Part shown: positions 1-11,479 of the stretch, in pieces
Numbering within the stretch: the stretch's first letter is position 1
How the letters are laid out: the number at the start of each line of letters is the position of its first letter
NCBI RefSeq assembly: GCF_042477335.2
Contig: NC_091248.1
Location: 118,758,501-118,822,500, forward strand
Direction of reading: 5' to 3'
From: Ovis canadensis
Lineage: Eukaryota; Chordata; Mammalia; Artiodactyla; Bovidae
Length of the DNA stretch: 64,000 nucleotides
Translations under genes and position numbers: made by a program
The notes under the pieces: generated by a model
Seen by the model: only the letters and a program-made list of their open reading frames with translations
The model's database searches: none
Told to the model about the DNA's origin: nothing

Positions 1-7
1 CCCATGA

Positions 8-236
8 AGTGAGGTGGCACTAGTGGTAAAGAATTATCTTGCCAATGCTGGAGACACAGGTTTGATCCCCTGGATTGGGAAGATCCCCTGGAAAAGGAAA
101 TAGCAACTCATTCCAGTATTCCTGCCTGGAGAATTCCATGGACGGAGGAGCACAGCGGGCTACAGCCAGTGGGGTCGCAAAAAGTTGGACTTTGTCTGAG
201 TGCGTGCATGCGCACATACACAAACACACACACAAA
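8..236 (+). mobile_element. Bov-tA SINE with CA-rich tail
   Basis: It shows the tRNA-derived head, the GGGAAGATCCCCTGGA.. body and the CCAGTATTCCTGCCTGGAGAA core, then the GTCGCAAA..GTTGGAC end. Confidence 0.9.
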
Positions 237-294
237 TAAATGAAAAAACACATCCACATATGTCCTTGTATAGTAATATTCGGAGCACATTATT

Positions 295-885
295 TTTGAT
301 AGCCATAAAGTCTATGCACTTGGATACAGTCCAAGTGCCACCAACTGATGAATAAACAAAATGTGGTACACCCATACAATGAAATAATATCCATCCATCA
401 AAGGAATGAAGTACTGACATATGCAACAACATGGATAAGGAGACACTAAGCTAAAGGAATACAAGCCAATCACAAAAGGCCACATATTGTATAAGTCCAT
501 CAGAGGTCAGAGAAGGCAATGGCAACCCACTCCAGTGTTCCTGCCTGGAGAATTCCAGGGATGGGGGAGCCTGATGGGCTGCCGTCTGTGGGGTCGCACA
601 GAGACGCACACGACTGAAGTGACTTAGCAGCAGCAGAACAGAGGTATCTACAGAAACAGAAAGCAAATTAGTGGTTGCTTAGGGCTGAGGCAGATGGAGC
701 TAGGGTGGGGAGTGGTGGCTAAGGGGTATTGGGTTTCTTTGTCCAAGTGACAAAAATGTTCTAAGACTGATTGGTGATGGTTGCACAACCTGTGAATATA
801 CTAAAAATCATTAAATTATACACTATAAATGGATTAATTTTATGGTATGTGAATTATTCTTCGATAAGACTTATTTTAAAAAGAG
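295..885 (+). mobile_element. Old L1 3' end interrupted by a SINE
   Basis: Typical L1 3' text is seen (ACAATGAAATAATAT.., GGCCACATATTGTATAA, GTGGTTGCTTAGGGCTG). A Bov-A unit at 508-636 splits it. A GGGA-rich simple repeat follows at about 880-960. Confidence 0.75.
508..636 (+). mobile_element. Bov-A monomer inside L1
   Basis: It contains GAGAAGGCAATGGCAACCCACTCC through GTCGCACAGAG..CACACGACTGAAG and a short AGC-repeat tail, without the tRNA head. Confidence 0.85.
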
Positions 886-999
886 AGACAGGAGGAAGGA
901 AGGGAGGGAGGGAGGGAAGAGGAGTGGGGAAGGGAAGAAGAGTGGGTAGGGGGTGGAGAGAGACACTAAGCATCAGGCAAGCAGGCACCAGGTACATAT

Positions 1000-2900
1000 C
1001 AGGAAGCTGCAATAGTATCCCCGGGATTTTAAGAGAGGTGTGTAGCCCCCAAGCCCTCACTCTAGTACACCATTACCTCCTTCACAAGCCCTAGCTCCAG
1101 CAAAGTAGCATGTGAATCTGAGGAACCAGGATTCTTATGAGTACAATAGTTAAGACAAATGAACACATTAGGGTTACAGAAATATAACTGGGTAGTAGAT
1201 CTCACAAGCACTCATTGGTGCTTGCCTACCTCACAAAGCTGCCCCTTTCCTGCAAACCGCCCCTTCCCTCCTCCACGGAGGCCACAGGGACCCGGGAAGC
1301 CATGTTTGAATGATGATCCCACCCCCAGCCACAGCTGATTGGCTCTAGAGGAGGCCTAACTGAAAGTCGGGCCAATCAGATTCCGCTGCCAAGGAGTTAC
1401 GTCAATATGTGTGGCCAGAAGACGGAAACATGGCGCTGTGAGGCAGCCATTTTCACCCTGCAGACCAAGGAGCAGAGGGAGCTGGGCTGTTGAGGAGAAG
1501 CATGATACCCGCAGAGAGAGGGCTCTGCGCTCCCTCAGTCCAATCCGCTCTTGGGGCCAAGCTGCATTCCTGCCCACAGGTTCCACAAGATATCTTTATA
1601 CCCTTGTTTGCTCAAGAAACCAAAACAATCCCCCCTAACACAGTGTCATGTTCAAACTATGTTCAAGTACTTTCCCAAAACGAAAAAAGCAAGCTAGTGT
1701 GCATGTGAGTTTTCAACATGAATCTGCACCCATATGGCTGAAGCTGAGCCAACTGCAGCTACCAAGGAAACCAAACCCCCATTAGGTTTGTCTCCAGCCT
1801 GGCACAGAAGTTGCCTGTGATCTTATCATTCCTGTTACACTATGGAGAGTCAAGAAGTTCCTTCCTCTTCCTGGAGGCATGCATCACTGAAGGTATTGGG
1901 AACATCTGAAGCCTTAGTTCATCTTTTTAAAATCAGATGGGTAAAAGAACTTTTAAACAAAAACAATAACAATATAATTAATATAATGGAATCAAAGCCT
2001 TACTAAGGCCATGTCATGAGAACTAATCTTTCTAAGGACCTGAACAACATATTATAAGCATTGATACAAGAGGATCTGCTGGACTCTAGGATGAAGTTTT
2101 AAATAGGACATGGTATCAGAAGGCCTACAGTTTCCTTCTTCCTAATAAAACCTCACTGAAAAAACTCTGGCCTTACATTGGAGTGGACCAATGAGAGGTC
2201 ACTGTGGGTAAATGAACAAATAAAGGAATGCGTGCTTTCTTCAGTTCTTATTTTGGATCTACAGTATACAAGAAAGCAGAGCTCACATCGCTCCCACACA
2301 CTGGCAGGGACACATCTGAATGAAAAACATTTAGAGAGGTTGCATTGTCTGCACACCAGAAGAAGAGCTGAGTTGACAGTAGGAAAGGGACGGACGAGTC
2401 CTTTTCCCATCCCTCTGTCTATTTATGGGAGTCATTTCCCTTCAGGAAGTGCTGAGCCCCTCTCCCAGGACCCTGTTGGGAATGACGCCTGCACTGGTTG
2501 ACCCAGCCTTCCACATCCTCCTCCTGGCCTCAGCAGCTCTCCCCTGGTGACCCCCATCAGTCATTGGGAACCCAGCCTGCAAATGACAGTGCTTCTTACA
2601 GTCCTCAGTCTAGTGTGGAAATTCAAAGAGGAAAGGGGGGATAAAGATACATAATGCAGCTAGAAAAGCCCCTGGATGCAGAAGCTCCTTAATGTGAACA
2701 GAGGATGGTAGCAGGTAAGAAGGGCTGGAAATGACCACAATGTGGGCCAGGATTTTGTGGCTCATCTAGCCTAAGTCTCCTGTCTGGGGGATGGCAGAGG
2801 CAAGAACAGGACTCAAGGCTCCTATCTTCCCATGTGGGACTCATTCACCTCCTCCATGCTCCTTTCTCTTCCCCAGAAAAATGTATAGACTCATGTTTCT
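1000..2900. other. Unique or unclassified intergenic/intronic DNA
   Basis: Apart from the motif cluster at 1330-1450 I see no exon, RNA gene or recognisable repeat here. Confidence 0.5.
1330..1450 (+). promoter_or_regulatory. CCAAT/CRE/YY1-like motif cluster
   Basis: An inverted CCAAT box (ATTGG, 1338-1342), a forward CCAAT (1372-1376), a CRE-like TTACGTCA (1397-1404) and CATGGCG (about 1430) lie within 100 bp. No gene is recognised downstream. It may be an alternative promoter or part of an old repeat. Confidence 0.35.
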
Positions 2901-2923
2901 ATAAGGGGGCTTCCCAGGTGGTG

Positions 2924-3169
2924 GTTTAGTCGCTAAGTTGTATCTGACTCTTGTGACTCCATGGGCTGTAGCCTGCCAGGCTCCTATCCATGGGACTCTC
3001 CAGGCAAATATACTACAGTGGGTTCCTTCTCTAGGGGATCTTCCCAACCCAGGAATCGAACCTGGAGTGGGGTGCCATTTCCTTCTCCAGGGGATATTCC
3101 TAACCCAGGAACCGAATCCTGCACTGCAGGCAGATTCTTTACCGACTGAGCTATAAGGGAAACCCCAAA
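2924..3169 (-). mobile_element. Bov-tA SINE, antisense, nested in another Bov-tA
   Basis: A full antisense copy is flanked by the 12-bp duplication TCCCAGGTGGTG at 2912-2923 and 3170-3181. Confidence 0.92.
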
Positions 3170-3386
3170 TCCCAGGTGGTGCTACTGGTAAAGAACCAGC
3201 CTGCCAATGCAGGAGACTTAAGAGACATGGGTTCAGTCCCTGGGTCAGGAAGATCCCCTGGAGGAGGGCATGGCAACCCATTCTAGTATTCTTGCCTGGA
3301 GAATCCCATGGTTGAAGAGCCTGGTGGACTAGTCTATGGGGGTCACAAAGAGTCGGACATGACTAAGCGATTTTAGCTCACACACA
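3170..3386 (+). mobile_element. Bov-tA SINE body; head lies at 2907-2923
   Basis: This plus-strand copy was split by the antisense SINE. Its first bases (GGGCTTCCCAGGTGG) remain at 2907-2921. Confidence 0.9.
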
Positions 3387-3679
3387 TTTCTATAGAGAAG
3401 TTATTCCAGGGGAATCAGGGTCTACTAATTACATACCGTTCTTTTCTTCTTTCTGGGGTTAGCCCTGGCCAAACCCCAAACTGAAGTTCTTCCCCCTGTT
3501 CTCTGAATTTCTCTGGATTTTTTTTAACTTATCTACACTTGGTAACTCTAATAAATGTGCATAACCATGTGGTATCTCTTTCATGGTTGGCTTCAATTGT
3601 TATTTATATGTTTGATTTAGGATTTCAGGTAGTTATGTTTGACCTCAGATTAAACTGCAACAATGAGTGAACTACAACA

Positions 3680-3850
3680 CTTATTGAACACTGACTATTT
3701 TCTAGGCAAGATTCCACACAGATTGTTTCACCCACTACTCACACCTACCCTACAGTTGCCTCGCCTTCACAGATGCGGTAAGCAAGGCCTGGAGAGATGA
3801 ACTTTCCCCAAGGCCACATGGATGCCAAATGAATCCAGGTTGTCAGACTC
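3680..3850. repeat. Ancient MIR/L2-type repeat
   Basis: It resembles the TTATTGAACAC..TTCTAGGCA and GGCCTGGAGAGATGAA..CCCAAGGCCACA text of old mammalian-wide repeats and is heavily diverged. Confidence 0.5.
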
Positions 3851-4115
3851 AAGTCTGGGTGCCTAATACCAAGTCAAGAGCTTTGGGGGCAGGTTACAGG
3901 CCTTCCCTTCCTGGATACAGACTAGCTACTCAGGGAATTGTTTTGATTGGGTTTTATTCAACCCCTCCTCCTCTCCCAGCACAACCTGGCCCCAGGGCAC
4001 TGCCTGGCCATCCTGTCCATTTCCAGAGGGAGCCCTTGGGCTGCCATTTTGGGATTTATTTTTCCCTCTGAAGGGTTTCTTCATGTTCATTTTAATCTGG
4101 CCTCACTGATACTGG

Positions 4116-4318
4116 GGCTTCCCTGGTGGCTCAGACAGTACAGAAATCACCTGCAATGTGGGAGACCTGGGTTTGATCCCTGGGTGGGGAAGATCTCCTG
4201 GAGGGCGTGGCAACCCACTCCAGTATTCTTGCCTGGAGAATTCCATGGACAGAGGAGGCTGGCAGGATGCAGTCCATGGGGTCGCAAAGAGTTGGACATG
4301 ACTGAGTGACTATCACTC
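4116..4318 (+). mobile_element. Bov-tA SINE
   Basis: Complete from GGGCTTCCCTGGTGGCTCAG to GACATGACTGAGTGAC. Confidence 0.92.
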
Positions 4319-4817
4319 ATGCATTGATCAATAGTGGTACTGAGGTGGGGAGGAGGGCCCTTGGTGGGATCTGCCCTGCGTCGTGGCCCCTGGGTACCTG
4401 GCCGCTCACACCCCACCAGAAGTAGCCACTTGGAGGGGATGCACAGAAGGCCATGCTCTATCTCCTTCCGGCAGCCCTCCCTGGCTGCAGCTGTGCTGCC
4501 CCAAACGCCTCACTCCCCACCTCCTCTCCCTCGCGCCTTCCGGCCCTCCTCTTCCCTTCCTCCCCCCTCAGACCCTTTCCCACCCTCTTTTTGCTGGCTT
4601 CTGTTCTCTTTCTTTCCATGAGCAGAGAGTTTCCAGCCTGGCTCCTGGCCAGCACATTTGGACAAAAGGCAGCAATCTTGGAGGGAGACGTCATCTCCCA
4701 TCCCCTTTGCTGGGGCCGGCACCATGGCTCCTCGAGCCCAGGGAGCCGGGGGCTGGGACCGCTCCCATCCCACTCCCAGTTCTGGGAAGGAGCTTGAAAG
4801 ATGGTGTATTGTGGGGG

Positions 4818-4990
4818 TTAAAAGCAAAGGGTTTGGAAGCACGCAGCCCCAGATTCAAACTCCAGCTCTGCTGCTTGAGAGTCATGGGATTCGGGCCAGT
4901 TATTTTGCTCAGCCTCGGTTCTCTCTGCTATAAAGTGACAGGAACAGCTCCTGCTTTGAAAGGCTTACCCGAGATGGCACCTGGAAAACA
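4818..4990 (+). repeat. MIR SINE fragment
   Basis: It contains TTCAAACTCCAGCTCTGCTGCTTGA and the degraded GGCCAGTTATTTTGCTCAGCCTCGGTT core. Confidence 0.6.
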
Positions 4991-5154
4991 GTGGGCACAG
5001 TGCGTGTCCTGTGAGAAGCTCAACACAGCTTCTGTTGTTATGAATGGAACTTAATCCTGCCAAATAATACAAGTAAAAATATAGGACTTTGTTATGATAT
5101 TAATAATGACAATACTAATACAACCTCCTCAACTTATCTGCAGGGCTGCAGAAA

Positions 5155-5352
5155 GTGTTAGTCACTCAGTTGTGTCTGACTGTCCGAGACCCCATGGACT
5201 GTAGTTCACCAGGCTCCTCTGTCCATGGAATTCTCCAGGCAAGAATACTGGAGTGGGGAGCCATTCCCTTCTCCAGGGGATCTTCCACAACCTAGGAATC
5301 GAACCCGGGTCTCCTGCATTGCAGGCAGTTTCTGTACCATCTGAGTTGCCTG
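5155..5352 (-). mobile_element. Bov-tA SINE
   Basis: Antisense copy running from GTTAGTCACTCAGTTGTGTC to GCAGTTTCTGTACCATCTGAG. Confidence 0.9.
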
Positions 5353-5359
5353 CAGACCA

Positions 5360-6330
5360 GCCTCAATTGTTTGCAAATGTGGTAAAGCTGTAAAACCTCT
5401 CAAACATACCTTTACTGTCACAGTGTAATCTGCAAAAACTGGTTTTGAAATTGGAAAAGGAGCTGACCCCCTTCCCTATTCATTAAAGCCAGGGCTCAGC
5501 CTTGAAGCCAGAAGTGAAAGTTAGGAGGAACCCACCCCATCAGCATGGCCTGCTCGCCTGGACTCCGCTCCGGTCCCTCGTTTTCTGGCTCCCTGTAACC
5601 TGAGGCTCCAGTTTTGTTTGTTTACTATCTATGTGTGGTGTTTTGTACTCAGAAGTTGTGTAATGCCGGGGAATGTGCTCTGTTTTATTTAGCTAAGTTT
5701 TGAGATATGGGCAATTTTTATTTAACTAATCTGAGCCAGCATGGATGGGTTTGAAATTAATCCACAAGATCAATCAAGGAGCTGAGCACATGAGGTGCTG
5801 CTGGGAAATACACACCTGTAGGAATGGTCCCTGCCCTAGAGCTAGGGATAGAAGATGCAAACCCAATCAACCAATGGCAATGAAAGATTACAACCTTTCA
5901 ACACCAAAAGATTAGTTTAAATGTCTAGGGGATGCCTGACAACATGTTTAACAAAAGCCACAATGTGAGAGGGGTTTAGGGACTAAATTCAAACCACCGT
6001 GGTAAGTGTTATGAAAGAAATATAACTGGAGGAATTTAGAAGTGGGCAGGCAATGAGAGTCAGAGGAGTCACGGACTGCTTCAGAGAAGACGTAGAATCT
6101 GGTGGCCCTTTGGCCTAGTTGGGAGAGTCTTTCAGGTGAGGCAAGAGCATGAAGAAAGGGGACAGTACGTCCCACCCTGGACATGAGACTGATGGTGGGA
6201 CAGCTGCTCTGGGACATGTGGAAACACGGAGAGGAGGATGGAAGGACTGGCAGATAGACTTGGAGACGTTCTGGAATCAGAAAGCAGAGGTACGGTTTGC
6301 TTTCCACAGAATATAAACAGGATACATGAT
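5360..6330. other. Unclassified DNA, no gene seen
   Basis: No exon-like frame or clear repeat is seen between the two flanking SINEs. Confidence 0.5.
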
Positions 6331-6335
6331 AGAAG

Positions 6336-6545
6336 GGGCTTCCCAGGTGGCTCAGTGGTCAAGAATCTGCCTGCCAATGAAGGAGATGTGGGTTCAATCC
6401 CTGGGTGGGGAAGATCCCCTGGAGTAGGAAATGGCAACCTACTCCAGTATTCTTGCCTGGAGAATCCCATGGACAGGGCAGCCTAGAAGACCGCAGTCCA
6501 CAGGGTCACACCGAGTCAGACACAACTGAGTAAGCAAGCATGCAC
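6336..6545 (+). mobile_element. Bov-tA SINE
   Basis: Complete copy with the GGCTTCCCAGGTGGCTCAG head and the CAGACACAACTGAGTAAGCA end. Confidence 0.92.
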
Positions 6546-6549
6546 ATGA

Positions 6550-8970
6550 TGGGAGATATGAACGGATATACTCAAGAGGAACATACAGATCAAGCAGCCA
6601 GAGGTAGCGATCTAAGAGTCTGGTTAGAGAACAACCCTGGGGGGCGGGGGGTGGAGAAGATCTGGGGATGCAGCCGAAGAACCCGTGAGCGTGGACAAGC
6701 TCTCCCCGGGGGATGTGAGGCCAAAGAAGAGAGTGAGGAACGGAGGTGTGGGGGGGACTCTCTCTTGACTGAGCTCTTTACCATGTTTCTTCATCTGGGT
6801 TTTCCAACTGGACAGAGAGGTCTGATGGCGCAACACCTGCCTTGGGCTTCTTTTTATTCCTCCACAATGTCTATTTGGACCAGATCTTGGTGTTCTGTGG
6901 GTGTGGCGTGAATGCTTGTTGAATGAGAAGAAAAGGAATCAGCGAAGGAGATCGGATCATCTCCAGAGACAATTAGCATAACCCAGATGGTGTGGTGTCT
7001 CAGGGGAGGAGGCATTATTCAAAATGCTTCACAAAAGGGGCTTGGGCCCCAGCCAATCACCAGGGCTTTATGTTGACCCTTTCATGGCTGGATCTGGTCG
7101 TGGGGGTCCCAAAATGGTGGGACACCAGGAGTGACTATTCAGAGAAGCATCTCAGCCTTTTGACAAGTGGTGCAGACATGTCACCAGAGCAATGTTATAT
7201 CGACCGTGACCTGGGTCAGGAAAGTCACGTTAGGAAGTCATGTTAGGAAGCTCAGAAACTAAGAACAGTGAACTAGCTAGCTGTACAGTGGCCTCACAAT
7301 CAGTAACGGGATGAAGTCTCTGCAGACAGTCGGGGATGGAGGCCAGATCTCAGGGACGTGAGGAGGAGCTTGCGATCCTGCCCTGGGGGCTCAGGCAGGT
7401 GCTGTGTCTCCTCATCCTGAAAGCAGCCCTCTTCCTCTCTTGTTCTCTAGTCAGCAGGCAGCCTGAATCCAGGCTGTGTCTGTGTCTAGAAGCACTCTGA
7501 CTCTTTTCCCTGTAACTCTTCCCTCTGTCCCAGGTCAAGGATCTTGGATTCCCTGAGTGCAGGTGAAAGGAGAGCCTGGAACAGGAACCTCTCTTGACTC
7601 TGTCTCTGCAGTGCCGGAATCGCCAAGTCTCATCACTTGGGGAAGCATCAAGGAGCCCCTCCTCTCTGATGTTTTTCTATCCTGTTAGATGCATCAGTTC
7701 AGCTGGTGGGTAAACAGAGCACTGGTCCCTGTTTGATGTCCTGGGAGCTGTGTGTGTTTATTGATTGTCACAGACACAGACGATGAAACGGACCAGATGG
7801 AAAGGGATGTCAGGCGGCCAGGGATTTGTATGTGGGGCTGGCTGACCACACACTTCATTTCACATCTGAATGACTCCCACCTCCAGCTCAGAGCAGCGAG
7901 TGGAGAAATCCCTCTGGACCTGCAGTGAGCTAGAGACACTGCGCTGGGAGAAGCCCAGCGCCCCGGGCAGGCTGCTTTGGCGGTCCGTGTCTTCCCAGCT
8001 GCCGCCCTGACCAAGTCTGTGCCTGAGAGATGGTCCCACTCCATCTGCAGGGAAGCAGGTTCTACGTCTCAGGCTGCCCCAGAGCTCCTGCCCAGTGACC
8101 AAATCAGTGCTCTGTGGTTTCTCCCCCAGAACTTCTCTCCTGACCATGCAAGGCCAGTTTTAATCCTGATTTGTGGCACAATTTCCCACAAATACCTCTG
8201 CGCGGTCATCTGGGAGGTTGAGTCTGTATTTCCCAGGGACGTGAGAAGCGCACATAAAATTATAGAATGTTTTGCTTTAATGGTTCCAATCTGCTGGGAA
8301 AAGGCAGCTGTATTTTCTTCCACAGTGAGCTGTGGGAAGTAGGGACAGTGGTACCCATCCTCTCTGACTCGGTTAGTGGGAAGGAGTTGACACGCAGCAC
8401 TGGGTGAGCCACTGGGCCCGTCCTCCTTCCCTGCACTCAGGTATCTACTCTAGGGGGGAGTTAAGAAAAGCTGGGGGGCAGAGGGATGACACAAAATCAT
8501 GTCCCTGGGTCGGTACACTTAGGCCTGCAGGAAGAATGGATTGGCATGTCCAGCCCTTTGCCAGCTGGCAGTTGGCAGGGATGCTCCCAGGACAGACTGG
8601 CTGGCTGTATAGCAATTAACAATTTATTTTTTTGTTTGTTAATGGCAAAATAGCAAGAAACAAGTAGAAAACAATATATACCAATCCAGCCAACGTGGTA
8701 GATCATATCCTTAGATATTACCAATTCTACTATAAGAATTATTTTTATATTTAAAATTTGATACTGTCCTTTTCCCTTTCAAGTAAATACTTTCACAAGT
8801 ACTTTAAGGAAAAATGAAGTGTGTTTAAATAAAACAAACAAACAATTTATCTTTAGTGCTCCTTTTTTACTTTCCAAGTGTCCCACTTTGTATATATAGT
8901 TATCCTATCTGTTGTACAAAGTGGATTTGCAAAGAACTTAGGGCTAAATCAAGTCCAACCCTTATGACAT
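6550..8970. other. Unclassified DNA, no gene seen
   Basis: The GC content is moderate up to about 8.6 kb and AT-rich after that. Short open frames lack splice context and recognisable domains. Confidence 0.5.
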
Positions 8971-8974
8971 AGAC

Positions 8975-9470
8975 AAACAGGATTAAAAAGCAGAGACATC
9001 ACTTTGCCAACAAAGGTCCATATAGTCAAAACTATGTTTTTTTCCAGTAGTCATGTGTGGATGTGAAAGTTGGGCCATAAAGAAGGCTGAGCACCAAAGA
9101 ACTGATGCTTTCAAACTGTGGTACTGGAGAAGACTCTTGAGAGTCCCCTGGACTACAGGAGATCAAACCAGTCAATCCTAAAGGAAACTAACCCTGAATA
9201 TTCATTGGAAGGACTGATCCTGAAGCTCTAATACTTTGGCCACCTGATGTGAAGAGCCAACCCACTGGTAAAGACCCTGATGCTGGGAAACACTGAGGAC
9301 AGGAGGAGAAGGAGGTGGCAGAGGATGAGGTGGTTGGATGGCATCACTGACTCAGTGGACATGAATTTGAGCAAATTCCAGGAGACAGTGAAGGACAAGG
9401 GAGCCTGGTGTGCTGCAGTCCATGGGATCACAAAGAATCAGATATGACTTAGTGACTGAACAACGACAAC
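8975..9470 (+). mobile_element. BovB (RTE) LINE 3' fragment, sense
   Basis: It shows the BovB 3' coding end (AGCAGAGACATCACTTTGCC, TGGATGGCATCACTGACTCA), with frame-breaking changes, and lacks the upstream reverse transcriptase. Confidence 0.85.
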
Positions 9471-9848
9471 ATGATAGAGAATTATTTCCCTGGGCTGGCT
9501 CTTATGTGTAACCCACTCTGCCCATTCTAGGTTTCAGCCTACACAATTATGTGAACTCGTGGTTATATGAGATCAAGATTTTCGGAACACAAACCAACAG
9601 CAAGAGACAATATTGGACAATTTGTTGGATGACGAGCTAGAAGCCATGGAAAAACTCTTAGAAACTCTAGTTTCAATATGTTGCCTTGAAAATTTTAACA
9701 AAACTCAAAATAATGGATTGCCTCTATGAATGTACCACACAATATCTAACTTAAATAGAAATTCATAGTAAATTCAGTGAGGAGTAAGGGTGAGAGGGGT
9801 AATACTATTTTACAATTTTTTCAAAAACTGAGTATCAAAATCTCATTT

Positions 9849-10540
9849 TATACATATACACAATGGAATATTACTCAGCCATAAAAAGGAATGCATTTGA
9901 GACATTTCTAATGAGGCAGATGAACCTACAGCCTATTATACAGAGTGAAGTAAGTCATAAAGAGAAAAATAAATATCATATACTAACATATATATATGGA
10001 CTCTAGAAAGATGGTACCAAAGAATTTATCTGCAGGGCAGCAATGGAGAAACGGACATAGAGAACAGACCTATGGACATAGGGAGAGGGGAGGAGAGGGT
10101 GAGATGTATGGAGAGAGTAACATGGAAACTTACATTATCATACGTAAAATAGCCAACGGGAATTTGCTGTATGTCTCAGGAAACTCAAACAGGGGCTCTG
10201 TATCAACCTAGAGGGGTGAGATGGGAGGGAGGTTCAAGAGGGAGGGGATACATGTATACCTATGGCTGATTCATGTGGATGTTTGATAGAAAACAAAATT
10301 CTGTAAAGCAATTATCCTTCAATTAAAAAATAAATTGGGCTTCCCTGGTGGCTCAGCTGGTAAAGAATCCGCCTGCAATGCAGGAGACCTGGGTTCGATC
10401 CCTGGGTTGGGAAGATCCTCTGGAGAAAGGAAAGGCTATCCACTCCTGTATTCTGGCCTGGAGAATTCAGTCCATGGGGTTGCAAAGAGTCAGACACGAC
10501 TGAACAACTTTCACTTAAAAAATAAATAAATTAAAAAAAA
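9849..10540 (+). mobile_element. Ruminant L1 3' end, 5'-truncated
   Basis: It begins ATACATATACACAATGGAATATTAC and ends in an A-rich tail. AATCTCATTT is duplicated at 9839-9848 and 10544-10553. A Bov-tA sits in the tail. Confidence 0.85.
10337..10515 (+). mobile_element. Bov-tA SINE in the L1 A-tail
   Basis: Slightly shortened copy flanked by AAAAAATAAAT-type sequence on both sides. Confidence 0.92.
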
Positions 10541-10559
10541 AAGAATCTCATTTCATTAA

Positions 10560-10960
10560 AATATCCATCATTGGGCATGGATATATTCAATATACGTTTG
10601 GCTTTGAAATCTTTTAATTTAGCAATTCCACCTCTGGGAATTTATATACAGAAATGTTGGAACAAGTGCTGGAGAGTATTTACAGCAGCTAAAATCAGAA
10701 GCAACTAATTACTCATCAATAGACAATGTGTTAAAGAAATAAAGTCAATTCATACACAAGAAAACTAGGTAGCTGTTAGAAAGGAAAGGACTATGTTATG
10801 TCCCACATGGAACTGTTCTCACATAATACTGTTTAGTTATTCCGCTTTTCTAACAAACAAACATAATACATTACATGTAAAGAAAAGAAGTCTAGGGGGA
10901 TTTAATATACATACCAAATAGTGATCACCTCTGAGAAGGGAGTAAGGATGGGGAAAATTT
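10560..10960 (+). mobile_element. Old L1 3' UTR fragment
   Basis: It resembles the L1M text around CCTCTGGGAATTTAT..CAGAAATG and CATCAATAGACAATGTGTTAAA and is strongly diverged. Confidence 0.5.
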
Positions 10961-10971
10961 TCACTGTGTTC

Positions 10972-11035
10972 TTTTTGTTGTTGTTCAGTTGCTAAGTCAT
11001 GTCCAGCTCTTTGCAACCCCATGGACAGCAGCTGT
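10972..11035 (-). mobile_element. Bov-tA/BovB 3' end fragment
   Basis: Only the GTTGTTCAGTTGCTAAGTCATGTCC..CCCATGGACAGCAG portion is present. Confidence 0.75.
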
Positions 11036-11055
11036 CCTTTTTATGTATTGCTTGG

Positions 11056-11262
11056 GGGCTTCCCTGATGGCTCAGCTGGTAAACAATCCACCTGCAATGC
11101 AGGAGACCTGCGTTCAATCCCTGGGTGGGGAAGATCCCCTGGAGAAGGAAATGGCAACCCACTTCAATATTCTTGCCTGGGAAATCCCACGGACAGAAGA
11201 CCCTTGCAGGCTTTAGTCCATGGTGTCCCAAAGAGTCAGACACGACTGAGAGACCAGCACTT
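11056..11262 (+). mobile_element. Bov-tA SINE
   Basis: Complete sense copy. Confidence 0.92.
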
Positions 11263-11361
11263 AAATATTTTATAATAAGGATAGTTTTTATAGTTTACAT
11301 ATAAATACATACATGTGTATATAAAAGTAATCTTAAAGTTTTACTTCTGAAAAAAAAAAAT

Positions 11362-11475
11362 TTTTGGCCACACCATGCGGCAGGTGGGATCTCAGTTCCC
11401 TGACCAGGGATCCAACCCGTGTCCCTGCATTAGAAGCACAGAGTCCCAACCACTGGACCCCCAGGGAAATCCTCA
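11362..11475 (-). mobile_element. CHR-type tRNA SINE
   Basis: It shows TTTTTGGCCACACCATGCGG through CCACTGGACCCCCAGGGAAAT, the cetartiodactyl CHR family in antisense. Confidence 0.75.
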
Positions 11476-11479
11476 ATCT

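Noticed and set aside
8-236. tRNA gene in the tRNA-like head of the SINEs
   Set aside because: Bov-tA heads derive from a tRNA but lack an intact cloverleaf. No functional tRNA was found in the window.
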